A DNA stretch of 6,460 nt from Candidatus Omnitrophota bacterium (GCA_023248175.1 JAHFFC010000010.1:1-6460); one strand, 5' to 3'. Counted from the first letter of the stretch, positions 1 through 6,389 are shown. Notes: generated by a model not told the origin, from the sequence alone. Translations and numbers: made by a program.

Positions 1-22
1 CGTTTTTTCTCCCTGAATTCAC
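1..22 (-). promoter_or_regulatory. Probable ribosome-binding site of a further gene beyond the left edge
   Basis: After the branching-enzyme stop codon the minus strand reads AGGGAG (positions 14-9) followed by an A-rich spacer to the window edge. An AGGGAG about eight or more bases from the edge would suit a start codon lying just outside. No hairpin or T-run follows the stop, so the operon probably continues with another gene whose identity cannot be seen. Confidence 0.4.
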
Positions 23-1615
23 TTAAGTTGCGTATACCTGATAATTAATATGTGAGAAGATGTTGTCAATTGATTCCAAATGAGATAAATAATTCTCATC
101 AATACAACGGGACTGTACCTGCTCATAAAGATTCTGGAAACGCCCGATATGCTCTCTTAATCTTCGTCGGGCATATTCGATAAAGGTTCCTGTCTTTAGG
201 ATAAAAGCCCAGTCACTGCTCTGCGCCAGGAGAAGTTCCCGCGCCATTTGGTTGAGAGTACGGCGAACCAGTACGTCCGAATACGCATGTCCATACTCTC
301 TAGCCAGCAGGGTCATCCGTTCCGACATTTTGTGCAGATGCCGATAAATCCAGTCATTAGAACCATTGAGCCACACCTCGCTGTATCCTTTCCATCCCCA
401 ACTGGAAAGGGAAGGCATCAGGACCTGGTTTTTCTTGAATTTCTGCAGGTATTCGCTGGGCGTTATGGTCTCAAAAACGGTTTGATCGAAAGCAATTTTT
501 CGAAAAAGAAAGTTCAGCCATTCGGGTCCTTCAAACCACCAATGCCCCAGAAGCTCGGCGTCATATGGAGCGACAATAATAGGAGGCCGTCCCATCTTTT
601 GATAGAGGTGTTCAATCTGTTTCTCACGGTTGAACATAAAATTTCCAGCGTGTTCCGCGGCACGCGACAACGCCCATTGCCTCTGATACGGTTCTTTTTG
701 ATCCGTTTCTCCCGTAATTCGATAATATTTTACCCCAGTGGCGGTACGCGTCCCATCGCCGTTAATATAAGGTCGCATGTAGTCATAATCCAGATCAAAA
801 CCAATATCGCGGTAGAATTCACGGTAGATCGGATCGCCCGGATACCCTTCTTTGGAACTCCAAACAGAACGGGATGTCTCCGGATCTCTTCCAAAAACAG
901 CCACAGACGACGGCGTGTAACAAGGGGCGAAAATACCATAACGAGGACGAGGAGTTGCGAAAAGAATTCCATGACTGTCCACAAAGGTGTACTCAATCCC
1001 CGCTTCGTGAAGTAGTTTTTCCTGCTCAGGATGGAAACCGCACTCTGGCAGCCAAAATCCTTTGGCTCTGAAACCAAAAGCCTTCTGGAAACAATCCAAT
1101 CCGACTTGTAGCTGAGCTTTCACTAACGAGGGATAAGATTCCAGCAACGGAAAGTAGGCATGGGTGGCCCCACAGGTAATCAGCTCCACAGCGCCACTTT
1201 GATGGAGCTGAGAAAAAGCAGTGATCAGGTTTTTCTTGTAGCGATTGACGAAAATCTCTTTATTGTGATGGAAACGGTCGTGATAAAAGGTCGCCAGTTC
1301 ACGAAATTCCGTCTGAGATTGCGTGCGATGTTTTTCACGATCGGTCAACTCAATGAGCCGATCCAGATGACGGACATAACGATCTTGAAGAAGAGAATCC
1401 TGCAACATGGAAATAAGAGTTGGACTCAAAGAGAGGGTGATTCGGAAAGGAACATTATCTTCAAGAAGACTATTGAAAACGTCAATTAAAGGAAGATAGG
1501 TTTCGGTAATCGCTTCATAGAGCCAATCCTCTTCCAAGAAATCCTCATGCTCTGGATGACGGACATAAGGAAGATGCGCGTGAAGTACAATGGCAAGATA
1601 CCCTTTTGAGTTCAT
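23..1615 (-). CDS. GH57 1,4-alpha-glucan branching enzyme (DUF1957 type)
   Basis: This is a 530-residue cytoplasmic enzyme with no signal peptide. It probably cuts alpha-1,4 glucan chains and re-attaches them as alpha-1,6 branches (glycogen-like polymer synthesis). The conserved regions of GH57 branching enzymes are present in order: HAHLPY at 12-17, CGATHAYFPLL at 148-158, GFWLPECGF at 186-194 with the expected nucleophile Glu191, and APYDAELLGHWWFEG at 349-363 with the expected acid/base Asp352. In the C-terminal helical part, WGWKGYSEVW (406-415) and LLLAQSSDWAF (461-471) match the family's last conserved region. The length is close to the Thermus-type enzymes (about 520 residues); the C-terminal helix-hairpin-helix extension of the archaeal TK1436 type is absent. 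The ATG start overlaps the stop of the upstream DUF4912 gene as ATGA, so the two are probably translationally coupled. A related alpha-amylase activity is the main alternative, but the PECGF and AELLGHWWFEG motifs favour branching. Confidence 0.92.
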   Translation of the reverse strand: MNSKGYLAIVLHAHLPYVRHPEHEDFLEEDWLYEAITETYLPLIDVFNSLLEDNVPFRITLSLSPTLISMLQDSLLQDRYVRHLDRLIELTDREKHRTQSQTEFRELATFYHDRFHHNKEIFVNRYKKNLITAFSQLHQSGAVELITCGATHAYFPLLESYPSLVKAQLQVGLDCFQKAFGFRAKGFWLPECGFHPEQEKLLHEAGIEYTFVDSHGILFATPRPRYGIFAPCYTPSSVAVFGRDPETSRSVWSSKEGYPGDPIYREFYRDIGFDLDYDYMRPYINGDGTRTATGVKYYRITGETDQKEPYQRQWALSRAAEHAGNFMFNREKQIEHLYQKMGRPPIIVAPYDAELLGHWWFEGPEWLNFLFRKIAFDQTVFETITPSEYLQKFKKNQVLMPSLSSWGWKGYSEVWLNGSNDWIYRHLHKMSERMTLLAREYGHAYSDVLVRRTLNQMARELLLAQSSDWAFILKTGTFIEYARRRLREHIGRFQNLYEQVQSRCIDENYLSHLESIDNIFSHINYQVYAT

Positions 1616-2292
1616 CCCACCACCCGCTGTAAAAAGTTCTCCCGCGTCTCCATAAAGCTGCTACCCCCTATTCCAAACCCCCCCGAGAGAGCGAACAGTT
1701 CCCAATACTCCTCTCCCAGGCACTTCCATTGTTCATCAATGACAGAAGACATTCCGAAGCGAGGCGTTCTGACTTTTTTGGATCTGGCCAGGGAATGGAA
1801 AGAACCGTCACTGGCAACGATTCCAATATCAACGTAATAAGTGTGGTCATGCTCGACTTTGAAATACCAATTGTCGGTCACCTGATTCAGTTCAATATCC
1901 TCTCTCACCCGTCCTGATGCAGGAGGTTCCTCATAAACCCTGATGATCCATTTCCCAACTGCTAAACCCTTATTTTTTAACTGCCCCTCTTTGCGTTGAA
2001 TCATTTCGGCCGAGAGTTCCCAATAAGCATGCAACATCCATGGGTCTCGCACTTGTAAAACGATTTTATGATCGTCGTACCCCTGCGGCAAAGTGACTCG
2101 TTCGGCAAGAGAATGAAGCGATGATTGAGATGACTGAAACAAAGGAGTTCTTTTTTCACTAAAGAAGGTAACTTTCGGAATAGCAGCAGAAGTGATAATC
2201 TTTTTGGGAGAGCGTTGAGCTATCTTCCTTATTTTCTTGGGGTGTTTTTTCCTTGTCTTTCTCTTATTTCGCACCAGAGGCTTTTGTGGCAA
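1612..2292 (-). CDS. DUF4912 domain protein with lysine/arginine-rich N-terminal tail
   Basis: This 226-residue soluble protein has no signal peptide or membrane segment. Its core begins with the DUF4912-type signature around residues 68-92 (LPQGY, then IVLQVRDPWMLHAYWE), followed by a predicted beta-rich region to about residue 205 (IIRVYEE, YYVDIGIV, SLARSKKVRTPR). The first 31 residues contain 15 Lys/Arg, and no acidic residue occurs before Glu46, so the tail is strongly basic and may bind nucleic acid or a polyanion. The start is TTG at 2292-2290; a GGGAGGGG Shine-Dalgarno six bases upstream supports it, and the next in-frame ATG lies inside the core domain. The stop overlaps the branching-enzyme start by four bases. 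DUF4912 has no established biochemical function. Its position between two GH57 enzymes suggests an accessory or regulatory role in polyglucan metabolism, which is an inference. Confidence 0.85.
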   Translation of the reverse strand: MPQKPLVRNKRKTRKKHPKKIRKIAQRSPKKIITSAAIPKVTFFSEKRTPLFQSSQSSLHSLAERVTLPQGYDDHKIVLQVRDPWMLHAYWELSAEMIQRKEGQLKNKGLAVGKWIIRVYEEPPASGRVREDIELNQVTDNWYFKVEHDHTYYVDIGIVASDGSFHSLARSKKVRTPRFGMSSVIDEQWKCLGEEYWELFALSGGFGIGGSSFMETRENFLQRVVG

Positions 2293-2298
2293 GATTAT

Positions 2299-2306
2299 CC
2301 CCTCCC
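2299..2306 (-). promoter_or_regulatory. Shine-Dalgarno that fixes the TTG start of the DUF4912 gene
   Basis: The minus strand reads GGGAGGGG, then the six-base spacer ATAATC, then TTG. The strong match and good spacing support a non-ATG start for the DUF4912 gene. Confidence 0.7.
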
Positions 2307-2350
2307 AGTCAAAAGTTTAACACCGTAATTGATGAAACGTCAAGCGTAAT

Positions 2351-4018
2351 CTACGAAGTTTTGTGCATGGTGGAGTAAGAACTGGTGGGAACAGAACTTC
2401 CTCCTTTATAAATTGGGATAGAAAGCCAATCTGGGGTTTTCTGTCCGCTGTAGTGATACGCCATGGCCAGATAATTACGGTAGAGTTGGTCAAAAATCCC
2501 CTTATCCGGGGTAAAGTGAGTCTCTCCGTACCACCAGTTCCAGTCACTTCCTTCAGCAATATAGAGCGCTTTCCATGCCAGGCCAATGGTAGTTGGAACG
2601 ATCTCTTGATTTTCAAGATCCCGGCGGGTCCAAGCCAAATAATCCCATGCGAGGTTTTTTTCTTGATCCCCAATCCAAACATTAAAGTTGCCGTCAATCC
2701 ACGATCCAGGTTTTAATTGAGTTAATCCTTTCTGCGGAGGAAAATTCTCTAGGTATTCAGAAGGAGTGGTCGTCTTAACCTCCTTCATTTCATTGAGCCT
2801 GCCATAGAGTTCTTTGAGGAAATCGGCGCCATCGTTAACGTAATACTCCCACGCATTCTCGCCATCCAGGATCAGAGTCACTAGATAAGGTTGCTGGGAA
2901 CCTTTTTTAGCCAGATACTGCTGAATATTTTTTAGGTGGGCGATAAGATTTTCTGCCGCTTTATCCGCCACCCAGTGAGAATAGGTAAACCCTATCAAGT
3001 CGGAGAGATGATGATCCCGAAACAAAATCGCCATATTGGCAGAAGGTTGGGGACAACGATAAGGACGGTAGAGAAGATGGGCCGTTCTTCTCTTCTGCAA
3101 CGAATTAAAAAGAACCTGCTCATCGCTGGCAAGCCATCGAAATCCTTCCTGGGCCGCCAGTGGGATCATCTCCTTGCTGACAGATCCTTCCGATGGCCAT
3201 AATCCCCTGGGTTCTCTTTCGAAAACCTCGCGGTATTTTTCCACTGACCGGCGAATCTGCCATTGCGCGTCTTCGGGGTGGCGGAACGATTCACGCGGCA
3301 TTAAAATGCCCTGCGACGCTTCTTTGGCAACTGCAGTGTCACACAACAAGGGAAGAATAGGATGATAATAAGGACTGGTGCTCACTTCGATCTGGCCCTC
3401 TTGCTGAAAACGGTGGTAGGCAGGCAGAACTTTTGCCACTAACTCAAGCTGTAAATCAAGCAGGCGATGTTTCTCCTCTTCGGTGAATTCTTCCCCCTTT
3501 TCAACTAAACGGGCCACAAGAGGGATTTTTCTTCGATACGAGGGGTCCGTCCAAGCGAGATTGAACCAAACCTGCAGGTCTCGCAAATCTTGAGTCGTAA
3601 ACAAATTCTTCATCCTCACCGACTCCGCGTATTGTTTCGCCATTTGACTTTTCTGGTAGAGTTCGAAATAGCGCCAATGAGGTTTAATCATCCCCTCCAA
3701 ATTGGCCTTAAAGAAATTTTCCAGAATAAAATGTTTTTCGGGATTCGTCAGCTGATCGGCATTTTTATACGACAATTCCAGATAAAAATCTCCTTCTTTG
3801 GACCCTTGCTGATAGTGCGCCAATTGGTCCATTAATGAAGGAACTAGATTAAACGTTACTTTAACGTTGGGAAAACTGGATAGAATTTCAACCATGTCAA
3901 GGTAATCCTTGCAGGCATGCAGACGGACCCATGGGAGGATCATCCCCTTTTTTTCAAAATCGAAATAATAGGGCTGATGCATATGCCAGAGAATGGCGAG
4001 ATAGAGTGGACGGCTCAT
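2351..4018 (-). CDS. GH57 alpha-amylase/amylopullulanase-type glycoside hydrolase
   Basis: This 555-residue protein has no signal peptide and is probably a cytoplasmic enzyme acting on alpha-1,4 (possibly also alpha-1,6) bonds of glycogen, maltodextrin or starch-like glucan. The GH57 regions appear in order: WHMHQPYY at 11-18, TSPYYHPILPLL at 214-225, GLWPSEGSVS at 272-281 with expected nucleophile Glu277, LILDGENAWEYY at 382-393 with expected acid/base Asp385, and GSWIDGNFNVWIG at 438-450, followed by AEGSDWNWWYG at 488-498. The LDGENxWE form of region four resembles the amylopullulanase/alpha-amylase subgroup rather than the branching enzyme encoded two genes downstream. Only the catalytic module is present, without the S-layer or carbohydrate-binding additions of secreted archaeal amylopullulanases; the C-terminus is a short Ser/Thr-rich tail. 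The ATG is only 11 codons before the first catalytic motif. No longer start is possible without crossing the preceding terminator and an in-frame TAA, and no well-placed Shine-Dalgarno is visible. Exact substrate specificity is unresolved. Confidence 0.88.
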   Translation of the reverse strand: MSRPLYLAILWHMHQPYYFDFEKKGMILPWVRLHACKDYLDMVEILSSFPNVKVTFNLVPSLMDQLAHYQQGSKEGDFYLELSYKNADQLTNPEKHFILENFFKANLEGMIKPHWRYFELYQKSQMAKQYAESVRMKNLFTTQDLRDLQVWFNLAWTDPSYRRKIPLVARLVEKGEEFTEEEKHRLLDLQLELVAKVLPAYHRFQQEGQIEVSTSPYYHPILPLLCDTAVAKEASQGILMPRESFRHPEDAQWQIRRSVEKYREVFEREPRGLWPSEGSVSKEMIPLAAQEGFRWLASDEQVLFNSLQKRRTAHLLYRPYRCPQPSANMAILFRDHHLSDLIGFTYSHWVADKAAENLIAHLKNIQQYLAKKGSQQPYLVTLILDGENAWEYYVNDGADFLKELYGRLNEMKEVKTTTPSEYLENFPPQKGLTQLKPGSWIDGNFNVWIGDQEKNLAWDYLAWTRRDLENQEIVPTTIGLAWKALYIAEGSDWNWWYGETHFTPDKGIFDQLYRNYLAMAYHYSGQKTPDWLSIPIYKGGSSVPTSSYSTMHKTS

Positions 4019-4024
4019 AGCATT

Positions 4025-4058
4025 AAAAAAGCCCTCGAGGATTTTTCTCCTCGAGGGC
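4025..4058 (-). terminator. Intrinsic terminator of the porin gene
   Basis: On the minus strand an 11-bp perfect GC-rich stem (GCCCTCGAGGA pairing with TCCTCGAGGGC, positions 4058-4048 and 4041-4031) with a six-base loop GAAAAA is followed at once by TTTTTT (4030-4025). It starts 15 bases after the porin stop codon. The T-run ends six bases before the ATG of the downstream GH57 gene. The opposite strand has no matching T-run after the stem, only a five-T loop, so the terminator is directed to minus-strand transcripts. Confidence 0.95.
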
Positions 4059-4073
4059 CGTTAAACATAACTG

Positions 4074-5576
4074 TTAGAACATAACCGATACTGTAGCAAC
4101 TATCGCGGTAGCAGTGTCGGTGCTACGATTGGCAGCTGTAGTTTGCCTATCATAATACCTGCCAGGAAGGAACCATGCCCCCAGAAGACCCAGCTTGACA
4201 TCTTCTGTGTAGTTATAGGTCAGGTTCACGTCAATTTCATCCCCAGCCTGTTTACTGCGACCCGCCAGAGGGGCCTTGGCAAACCATGCACGAACCCAGC
4301 CTAGTTCTGCCTTCAACGCATCCAGGGGCTTAGCGCTTCCCCACAGATGAAGGAGATTACGGTTGGTGTTCGACGCCGTATCATTGGGATCCCGTGTTCC
4401 ATAGAAGTTCCCCGCATCAAAACCCCCGAAGAACGGCTCGATGGCGCTCAGGTAACGGCCGGTGTACATAGGATCAAACGCCTGGTATTTGCCGTTTGTA
4501 TCCGCTTTCCTGGCAGCTTCTTCACCTGAACGATAGAGCCAGCCCAGTCCAAGGCTTGGTGAGTAAACAGTATCAAAGGAATACTCCCCATCCACATCCA
4601 AAGCCCATGCCCTGCGGTCCCGGGTGAAGGGATAGTTTCCTGTAGCAGGACCACCATCCTGGGTTTTATCCTTGATTTCACCAGTTTGGAACGCAACTTC
4701 GCCATTGAGCATGAGTTTGCTGATCGGCTCTACATTCCCACGGAGACCGAGGGTATGCACGAAGTTCTCCTCGAAGTTACGGCCTGTTGCTTCATCAGGT
4801 CCCGGTCGTAACGTCTGGTTCCAGTTCTGATCATCCTTAAAGAACCAATACCCTTCCACTTCGGCATTATAGCTGCCGAATTTGTAACCCACATTAGTAC
4901 CCCAGAGGGTCTGGTCGGTATTGTTCTTTACGGTCTCGTTGACCGTTGCTCCAATCAGATCAATCGTCCATGGATTGAAATCCAATGTTGCTCGGATAGC
5001 ATCATAGTTGTTCAGCATGCTGTACTCACGAGCCCCTTGGAAACCCACGCCTGATCCGACGGCTGTTCCAGCGGGTGCGGCAGTGTTACCACCATCGCCA
5101 AGCGCCGACGTTCCTGATGAAATTCCACCACTGGGATCACCGAGAAGTCCCTGATTGCCAACGATGAACCCACGGCCAAACTGTAACGGCTGCAGACCCA
5201 CCCTAATCGTTAAAGGAGAGTAGAAAAACTCCTTTAATGTAATAGAGGATGAATAAAGGTCAATATCTCCTGCCCCGGCGGTTGTCCCCTCAAAAGCCCA
5301 CAATCTTTGGTTGGAGAGTCCCACCTCAGCCGAGACATTGTCCGTTAAGTCCGCATTGATCCCCACATGGCTGAACGAAGCGGTAAAAGCTGTGTCATCG
5401 GCATTGCCGTTGGCCACGTCTCCCGTCGTTGCATCACGGAGGTCAAAGTTCGATTTGTAGAAACTTCGAGCAGTGATATCACCACTCACTTTGACGTTTT
5501 GCACCTCGGCGTAGACTGGATACGCTAATCCCAGCACCAACGCCATCGCGCAAATTGCTTTAAAGTATTGCTTCAT
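4074..5576 (-). CDS. Outer-membrane beta-barrel porin, alginate-export-family-like
   Basis: This 500-residue precursor begins with a signal peptide: Lys2 and Lys6, a hydrophobic stretch at about 7-20, and likely cleavage after VYA at residue 23. The mature part consists of alternating beta strands rich in aromatic and glycine residues and ends in ...VSVMF; a C-terminal Phe is the usual recognition signal for outer-membrane barrel assembly. The segment around 71-146 (VGINADLTDNVSAEVGLSNQ, ITLKEFFYSPLTIRVGLQP, FGRGFIVGNQGLLGDP) is the most family-like part and recalls 'alginate export family' outer-membrane proteins of Nitrospirota and relatives. A Gly/Ser/Ala-rich stretch at about 147-180 looks like an extracellular loop. 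The substrate is unknown; the family name should not be read as evidence for alginate export. An AAAGGAGGAA ribosome-binding site supports the start. The gene has its own promoter and long leader upstream and its own terminator downstream, so it is probably a single-gene transcription unit. Confidence 0.85.
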   Translation of the reverse strand: MKQYFKAICAMALVLGLAYPVYAEVQNVKVSGDITARSFYKSNFDLRDATTGDVANGNADDTAFTASFSHVGINADLTDNVSAEVGLSNQRLWAFEGTTAGAGDIDLYSSSITLKEFFYSPLTIRVGLQPLQFGRGFIVGNQGLLGDPSGGISSGTSALGDGGNTAAPAGTAVGSGVGFQGAREYSMLNNYDAIRATLDFNPWTIDLIGATVNETVKNNTDQTLWGTNVGYKFGSYNAEVEGYWFFKDDQNWNQTLRPGPDEATGRNFEENFVHTLGLRGNVEPISKLMLNGEVAFQTGEIKDKTQDGGPATGNYPFTRDRRAWALDVDGEYSFDTVYSPSLGLGWLYRSGEEAARKADTNGKYQAFDPMYTGRYLSAIEPFFGGFDAGNFYGTRDPNDTASNTNRNLLHLWGSAKPLDALKAELGWVRAWFAKAPLAGRSKQAGDEIDVNLTYNYTEDVKLGLLGAWFLPGRYYDRQTTAANRSTDTATAIVATVSVMF

Positions 5577-5582
5577 TGCTTT

Positions 5583-5588
5583 CCTCCT
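5583..5588 (-). promoter_or_regulatory. Shine-Dalgarno of the porin gene
   Basis: AGGAGG lies six bases before the ATG at 5576 within the purine run AAAGGAGGAAAGCA. It is a near-ideal site consistent with a highly translated outer-membrane protein. Confidence 0.9.
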
Positions 5589-5654
5589 TTAATGATGAGA
5601 CTTTTTGATTGCTTCAAATTTCCCCGTTTTCAATTGAATCGTCCGTTTCACACC

Positions 5655-5715
5655 TCGGTAACCTGGGTTACTGTAATCTCCTCCCCCCTTTCTTGACCAA
5701 GAGTAAGGTTACCGA
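5655..5715 (-). promoter_or_regulatory. Structured 5' leader of the porin mRNA with competing hairpins
   Basis: In the minus-strand transcript UCGGUAACCU (5715-5706) is perfectly complementary to AGGUUACCGA (5664-5655), giving a 10-bp stem that encloses 41 nt. A second copy, AGUAACCC (5672-5665), sits directly before the 3' arm. Its GUAAC (5671-5667) can instead form a 5-bp hairpin with the same GUUAC (5662-5658) over a four-base loop, so the two folds exclude each other. The enclosed region contains the purine run GGGGGGAGGAG, which resembles a decoy ribosome-binding site. I recognise no known riboswitch class. The same sites could alternatively be a DNA operator with core GGTNACC. Confidence 0.5.
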
Positions 5716-5750
5716 TGATGGCCACAAAATGACCGTTTAATTTAAAAGAG

Positions 5751-5780
5751 AGTGTAACACAAATATAACAACTTTGTCAA
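5751..5780 (-). promoter_or_regulatory. Sigma70-type promoter of the porin gene
   Basis: The minus strand has a perfect -35 TTGACA (5780-5775), an 18-base AT-rich spacer, and -10 TACACT (5756-5751) preceded by TGT, which gives an extended -10. Transcription would begin near 5744, leaving an untranslated leader of about 165 bases before the porin ATG. Confidence 0.75.
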
Positions 5781-5789
5781 GCAAAAATT

Positions 5790-5834
5790 ATCCCACCACT
5801 TTTTCTGTCATCCCACCTTGCAAAGGGGTGGGAT
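5790..5834 (-). repeat. Three copies of GGTGGGAT (one inverted, two direct)
   Basis: On the minus strand ATCCCACC (5834-5827) is followed by GGTGGGAT at 5817-5810 and again at 5797-5790. The two direct copies have a period of 20 bp, about two helical turns, and the last copy ends 10 bases before the porin -35 box. The first two copies form a hairpin that overlaps the lipoprotein stop codon and may act as its weak terminator. However, the first T-run comes only after the third copy (AATTTTTG), so a classic intrinsic terminator is not clearly seen. The copies may also serve as regulator-binding sites for the porin promoter. Confidence 0.55.
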
Positions 5835-6289
5835 TACTTCTTACTCATCGAAGTCCCTTTGGGGGCGACAGCAATCGCCAAAGCAGTCTTAGTGATACCT
5901 ACTTCTACAGTTACGGTACAAGTCTGATCGGCTTTCTCAAAATTGAGAAGACTGCGATCATACTCGATCATGTTGACGAATTGCCAATTGTAGAGCGGCA
6001 TCTGATCCTTATAGAATTGAATGACTCTTTGGGCATTGGCTCGTCCCGCGTAGCGCAAGATCCCGACCCGTGTCAACTCGTTTTGAAAGGAAAAAGATTG
6101 GTCAGTAACGATTCGGAACCCGGCGGGAATTGGAACATCTTCAAATTTCAGGATACTCGCAACCCCTAACTCTTTAGTGGCACCATCAGATCTTGTATTC
6201 GGCCCAGCAGAGGCGCACCCTAGAAAAACAATCAGTAACAACGAGACTGGCAAAAAGGCATAGACAGATTTTTTTGCTAAAGGGATCAT
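5834..6289 (-). CDS. Small lipoprotein of unknown function
   Basis: This 151-residue protein starts with a lipoprotein signal: Lys6-Lys7, a hydrophobic core at about 9-23, and the lipobox FLGC with acylated Cys25, so it is probably anchored in a membrane facing the periplasm. After a short polar linker (26-42) comes one compact domain of about 100 residues: VPIPAGFRIV (52-61), VGILRYAGRANAQRVIQFYKDQMP (75-98), then NWQFVNM, LLNFEKADQTCTVTVEV and ALAIAVAPKG. The pattern suggests an alpha/beta fold in which a helix packs on a sheet. I do not recognise a named family with certainty. An open frame extends up to 6421, but a strong promoter lies inside that extension and a GGAGGAG Shine-Dalgarno directly precedes two adjacent ATGs (6292 and 6289). 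The second has the better spacing (six bases after GGAGG); the first would add one Met. The gene appears monocistronic. Confidence 0.8.
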   Translation of the reverse strand: MIPLAKKSVYAFLPVSLLLIVFLGCASAGPNTRSDGATKELGVASILKFEDVPIPAGFRIVTDQSFSFQNELTRVGILRYAGRANAQRVIQFYKDQMPLYNWQFVNMIEYDRSLLNFEKADQTCTVTVEVGITKTALAIAVAPKGTSMSKK

Positions 6290-6293
6290 CATA

Positions 6294-6300
6294 CTCCTCC
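6294..6300 (-). promoter_or_regulatory. Shine-Dalgarno that decides the lipoprotein start
   Basis: GGAGGAG on the minus strand is followed by T and then ATGATG. The position supports initiation at 6289 (or 6292) rather than at the distal ATGs of the open frame near 6421. Confidence 0.8.
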
Positions 6301-6323
6301 GTTGGCTTTTGGTGGTTTCCTTT

Positions 6324-6352
6324 ATTTTAACCGATTTGATGATTCGTGTCAA
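6324..6352 (-). promoter_or_regulatory. Sigma70-type promoter of the lipoprotein gene
   Basis: The minus strand carries a perfect -35 TTGACA (6352-6347), a 17-base spacer and -10 TAAAAT (6329-6324, five of six consensus bases). Transcription would start near 6317, about 25 bases before the lipoprotein start, so the upstream part of the longest open frame is not transcribed from here. Confidence 0.85.
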
Positions 6353-6356
6353 CATT

Positions 6357-6387
6357 CGTCTCTTTCTTTTTTTCGTCTCTCGTCTCT
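6357..6387 (-). repeat. CGTCTCT short repeat tract
   Basis: The plus strand has CGTCTCT at 6357-6363, 6374-6380 and 6381-6387, the last two in tandem, separated by a T-rich stretch. On the minus strand this is AGAGACG. It lies between the promoter and the palindromic element, and I see no coding function in it. Confidence 0.6.
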
Positions 6388-6389
6388 CG

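Noticed and set aside
248..1015. 255-residue open frame on the plus strand opposite the branching-enzyme gene
   Set aside because: It is antisense to a gene with all GH57 motifs intact, starts with TTG without a ribosome-binding site, and its protein has no recognisable domain; it is a shadow frame.
2315..2343. Promoter-like TTGACG, 17-base spacer, TTAAAC before the DUF4912 gene
   Set aside because: The -35 is good but the -10 matches only three of six consensus bases. The 58-base gap and common strand fit an operon, so an internal promoter is possible but not supported.
2317..2697. 126-residue minus-strand frame within the 3' part of the GH57 hydrolase gene
   Set aside because: It overlaps the GH57 C-terminal region in another frame, and the real frame is uninterrupted with conserved motifs; there is no sign of a frameshift.
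5577..5833. Known riboswitch in the porin leader
   Set aside because: I looked for the hallmark motifs of c-di-GMP, cobalamin, yybP-ykoY and similar classes and saw none; only unassigned stems can be supported.
5774..6169. 131-residue open frame on the plus strand across the lipoprotein gene
   Set aside because: It runs through the porin promoter and the GGTGGGAT repeats and is antisense to a protein with a clear lipobox; no promoter or Shine-Dalgarno supports it.
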